From the NCBI RefSeq assembly GCF_004217175.1, contig NZ_SHKI01000009.1:16796-80795 (forward strand): 64,000 bases of DNA, in the 5' to 3' direction. The translations under genes were made by a program, and so were the position numbers. The notes beneath the pieces are model-generated. The model was not told the origin of the DNA. It was given only the letters and a program-made list of their open reading frames with translations, and did no database searches. Source of the stretch: Leucobacter luti (GTDB lineage Bacteria; Actinomycetota; Actinomycetes; Actinomycetales; Microbacteriaceae). Positions 61,687-64,000 of this stretch are shown here, piece after piece; positions within the stretch are counted from its first letter, which is position 1, and every line of letters begins with the position of its first letter.

Positions 61687-63603
61687 GTGTCTTTCATGCC
61701 GACAACGCTGCAGTCGATCGTCTTCCCCCTCACCCAGGATCCGGATGTGCTGCCGCTCTACGCGGACGCCGAAACCTGGTCGAAGATCGGGGGCCGGCAC
61801 GTCCGGCTGAGCGAGAACGCGCACATCGACACCGTGCTCAGCCGCTCAAGCGCACGCGTCAAGTCGGGCGAGCGCGTCTCCTACGCGAGCTACTTCAACG
61901 CGTTTCCCGCCGCCTACTGGCAGCGCTGGACTGTCGTTGACCGGGTTCGACTGACGCTGCGCACCAGCGGCCCCGGCACGATCATCGTGTACCGCTCGAA
62001 CGCGGGGGGCGTGCAGCAGCGCGTGGATTCACAGCCGGTGCAGGGCGCCGGCGTGGAGTCTGTGTTTGAGCTCCCGCTGACCATGTTCAGCGACGGCGGA
62101 TGGTACTGGTTCGACCTCATCGCGAGCTCCGAGGATCTCGTGCTCGAGGCCGGCACCTGGACCACGGACGCCGCGCCGGTCGTCACCGGCAAGCTCAGCC
62201 TGGGCATGACGACCTACAACAAGCCCGACTACTGCGTGGCCACGCTCGCGAACATCGCCGAGAACCCGGCGCTGCTCGAGGGCATCGATCGCATCTTCCT
62301 CGTCGATCAGGGCACGCAGAAGGTACGCGACCAGGCCGGCTTCGACGAGGTCGCGGAGGCGCTCGGCGAGCAGCTGCAGGTGATCGAGCAGGGCAATCTC
62401 GGCGGCTCCGGCGGTTTCTCCCGCTCAATGTCCGAGACCCTTGAGCGCGAGGACACCGACTTCCTCATGCTGCTCGACGACGACGTCGAGTTCGAGACCG
62501 AGAGCGCGCTGCGCGCCCTGCAGTTCGGTCGCTTCAGCCGCGAACCGGTGATCGTGGGCGGCCACATGTTCGATCTCCTCGACAAGCCCGTGCTGCACGC
62601 GTGGGCCGAGGTGGTGCGCCCCGACCCGTTCATGTGGGGGCCGTCGTTCGAGGAGCAGCACCGCCACGATTTCCGCAAGCGCAACCTGCGCCAGACCAAG
62701 TGGATGCACGCGCGGCTCGACGCCGACTACAACGGCTGGTGGATGTGCATGATCCCCAAGCGGGTCATCGCCGAGATCGGGCTGTCGCTGCCGGTCTTCA
62801 TCAAGTGGGACGATGCCGAGTACGGTCTGCGCGCGAAGGCCGCCGGCTACCGCACAGTTTCCCTGCCGGGCGTCGCGCTGTGGCACGTGTCCTGGCTCGA
62901 CAAGGACGACTCGCAGGACTGGCAGGCGTTCTTCCACACCCGCAACCGGATCGTGGCGGGGCTGCTGCACTCCGACCGCCCCGGGAGCGGCCAGCTGCTC
63001 CAGAACAGCGGCCGCCAGGACATCAAAAAGCTGCTCAACATGCAGTACTACGCCGTGCAGCTCGCGGTCGACGGGATGCGCTCGGTGCTGCGCGGCCCCG
63101 ACGGCATGCACGACGACATCTCCCGCGACATGCCTGAGGCCCGCGCGACCGCGAAGGACTTCCCCGAGACTCGCGTGTACCGCCCGGGCGACCCCGAGAC
63201 GCCCATCGCGGTCGGCGGGCGCGCGCTCCCGCTCATCGACGAGCCGGAGGACTCACCGAAGGGCCTGAGCCTCGGCCTCTTCACCCTGCGCATGGTGCCC
63301 AAGCACTGGCGTCGCGCCAGCGCTGAGGCGGATCAGCGCGCGCCCGAGCTCGAGTATTCGAAGCGCGACGCGCTGTGGTGGCGGATCCCCAACCACACGA
63401 GCGTGATCGTCGGCGCCGCCGACGGCAGCGGCAAGATGTGGTACCGGCACGACCGCGCGAAGTTCCGCCGGCTGCTGCGCGAGTCGCGCGCCCTCAGCCG
63501 GAAGATCGAGAAGGACTGGGACCGCCTGGCCGCCGAGTACCGCGCGGCGCTGCCCCACATCACCTCCGTCTCGGAGTGGCGCAAGACCTTCGACGGGCGG
63601 TAG
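61687..63603 (+). CDS. GlfT2-like galactofuranosyltransferase
   Basis: 638 aa, family GT2. N-terminal beta domain (first about 165), GT-A region with LSLGMTTYNKPDYCVATLAN, FLMLLDDDVEFETESALRAL (metal-binding DDD), WWMCMIPKRVIAEIGLSLPV, and FIKWDDAEYGLRAKAAGYRT (catalytic Asp). Closest architecture is mycobacterial GlfT2, which polymerises galactan in the cell wall; the role here is by analogy. Start GTG 61687 or ATG 61696. Confidence 0.88.
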   Translation: MSFMPTTLQSIVFPLTQDPDVLPLYADAETWSKIGGRHVRLSENAHIDTVLSRSSARVKSGERVSYASYFNAFPAAYWQRWTVVDRVRLTLRTSGPGTIIVYRSNAGGVQQRVDSQPVQGAGVESVFELPLTMFSDGGWYWFDLIASSEDLVLEAGTWTTDAAPVVTGKLSLGMTTYNKPDYCVATLANIAENPALLEGIDRIFLVDQGTQKVRDQAGFDEVAEALGEQLQVIEQGNLGGSGGFSRSMSETLEREDTDFLMLLDDDVEFETESALRALQFGRFSREPVIVGGHMFDLLDKPVLHAWAEVVRPDPFMWGPSFEEQHRHDFRKRNLRQTKWMHARLDADYNGWWMCMIPKRVIAEIGLSLPVFIKWDDAEYGLRAKAAGYRTVSLPGVALWHVSWLDKDDSQDWQAFFHTRNRIVAGLLHSDRPGSGQLLQNSGRQDIKKLLNMQYYAVQLAVDGMRSVLRGPDGMHDDISRDMPEARATAKDFPETRVYRPGDPETPIAVGGRALPLIDEPEDSPKGLSLGLFTLRMVPKHWRRASAEADQRAPELEYSKRDALWWRIPNHTSVIVGAADGSGKMWYRHDRAKFRRLLRESRALSRKIEKDWDRLAAEYRAALPHITSVSEWRKTFDGR

Positions 63604-63609
63604 CCCACG

Positions 63610-63653
63610 CAGCAGAGCGGCCCGGGATCATGCGATCCCGGGCCGCTCTGCTG
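63610..63653. terminator. Perfect 20-bp hairpin terminator
   Basis: CAGCAGAGCGGCCCGGGATC pairs fully with 63634-63653 around ATGC, seven bases after the stop. Confidence 0.88.
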
Positions 63654-63726
63654 TTCGCGCGAGCGTGGCTGCCGCGCCCCGTGCGCTCGGCGGCTCCGCG
63701 CCTCCGTTTCCGCGGCTCCCGCCGCT

Positions 63727-63810
63727 CCCGCCGCGCACGAGTGGAGCATCCGCACCCGCCGCGCACGAGTGGAGCCTCCGCACCCGCCGCGCACGAGTGG
63801 AGCATCCGCG
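63727..63810. repeat. Three tandem 28-bp repeats
   Basis: Units at 63727, 63755 and 63783 (CCCGCCGCGCACGAGTGGAG...) differ at only one or two bases. Confidence 0.85.
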
Positions 63811-63819
63811 CACGAGCGT

Positions 63820-63909
<90 letters not shown>

Positions 63910-63914
63910 CGCAC

Positions 63915-63978
63915 GGGCCCACGGGCCCACGGGCACGCGGACCCACGGACCCACGGACCCACGGACCCACGGACCCAC
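63915..63978. repeat. Eight-bp tandem repeats at the window end
   Basis: Two GGGCCCAC units, then five GGACCCAC copies from 63939, flanking the homopolymers. Confidence 0.7.
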
Positions 63979-64000
63979 GGGCACGCTGCGCAGCCGCCCC

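Overview
The window is about 70 percent GC chromosomal DNA from an actinobacterium. Mycothiol genes (Mca amidase, mycoredoxin), the block greA / DUF4307 / mca / hlyIII / isoprenyl transferase, and a split lycopene cyclase all point to Actinomycetota. A Microbacteriaceae member such as Leucobacter is my best guess, which is inference only. No tRNA, rRNA or CRISPR array was found.

Layout. 1-3.1 kb is a lower-GC accessory edge: a tyrosine integrase cut by the window start, a DUF3800 gene, and an IS3-family element with perfect 25-bp ends and a broken orfB. 3.2-14.4 kb is the pigment region. A MarR/CrtR-type regulator diverges from an eight-gene operon (idi, crtE, crtB, crtI, an SRPBCC gene, crtYc, crtYd, crtU) in which seven of eight start codons are closely coupled to the previous stop. 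The enzyme set predicts lycopene, then beta-carotene, then the aromatic carotenoid isorenieratene. Convergent with crtU is a tight three-gene operon: a 127-aa protein of unknown family, a BLUF blue-light photoreceptor and a cytochrome P450. This is the most interesting locus: it suggests blue-light control next to, and perhaps of, carotenoid tailoring.

14.4-20 kb holds nucleoside and methyl-cycle genes (a nucleosidase, LuxS, a nucleoside phosphorylase, an MTA/SAH deaminase) plus a 600-bp gene-free stretch with a duplicated segment of about 160 bp. 20-27 kb carries an SDR, isoprenyl transferase, hemolysin III, RecQ, Mca, DUF4307 and GreA. 27-41.8 kb is a polyamine/amine locus: aldehyde dehydrogenase, XRE-cupin regulator, a four-gene ABC importer, a FAD amine oxidoreductase, an Orn/Lys/Arg decarboxylase-like enzyme, an orphan AAA ATPase, an APC permease, an amidohydrolase and a TetR regulator with a palindromic operator.

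41.8-46 kb is the Pnkp/Hen1 RNA-repair pair. 46-53.3 kb is housekeeping: threonine dehydratase, an AI-2E-family permease, an aldehyde dehydrogenase, a Pit phosphate transporter with PHO-box-like repeats, mycoredoxin and phosphofructokinase. 53.4-63.6 kb has an SNF2 helicase followed by envelope and sugar genes (pyruvyltransferase-like, RibF, ManA, O-antigen-ligase-like, a GlfT2-like galactofuranosyltransferase). The window ends in tandem repeats and long G and C homopolymers that may be partly a sequencing artefact.
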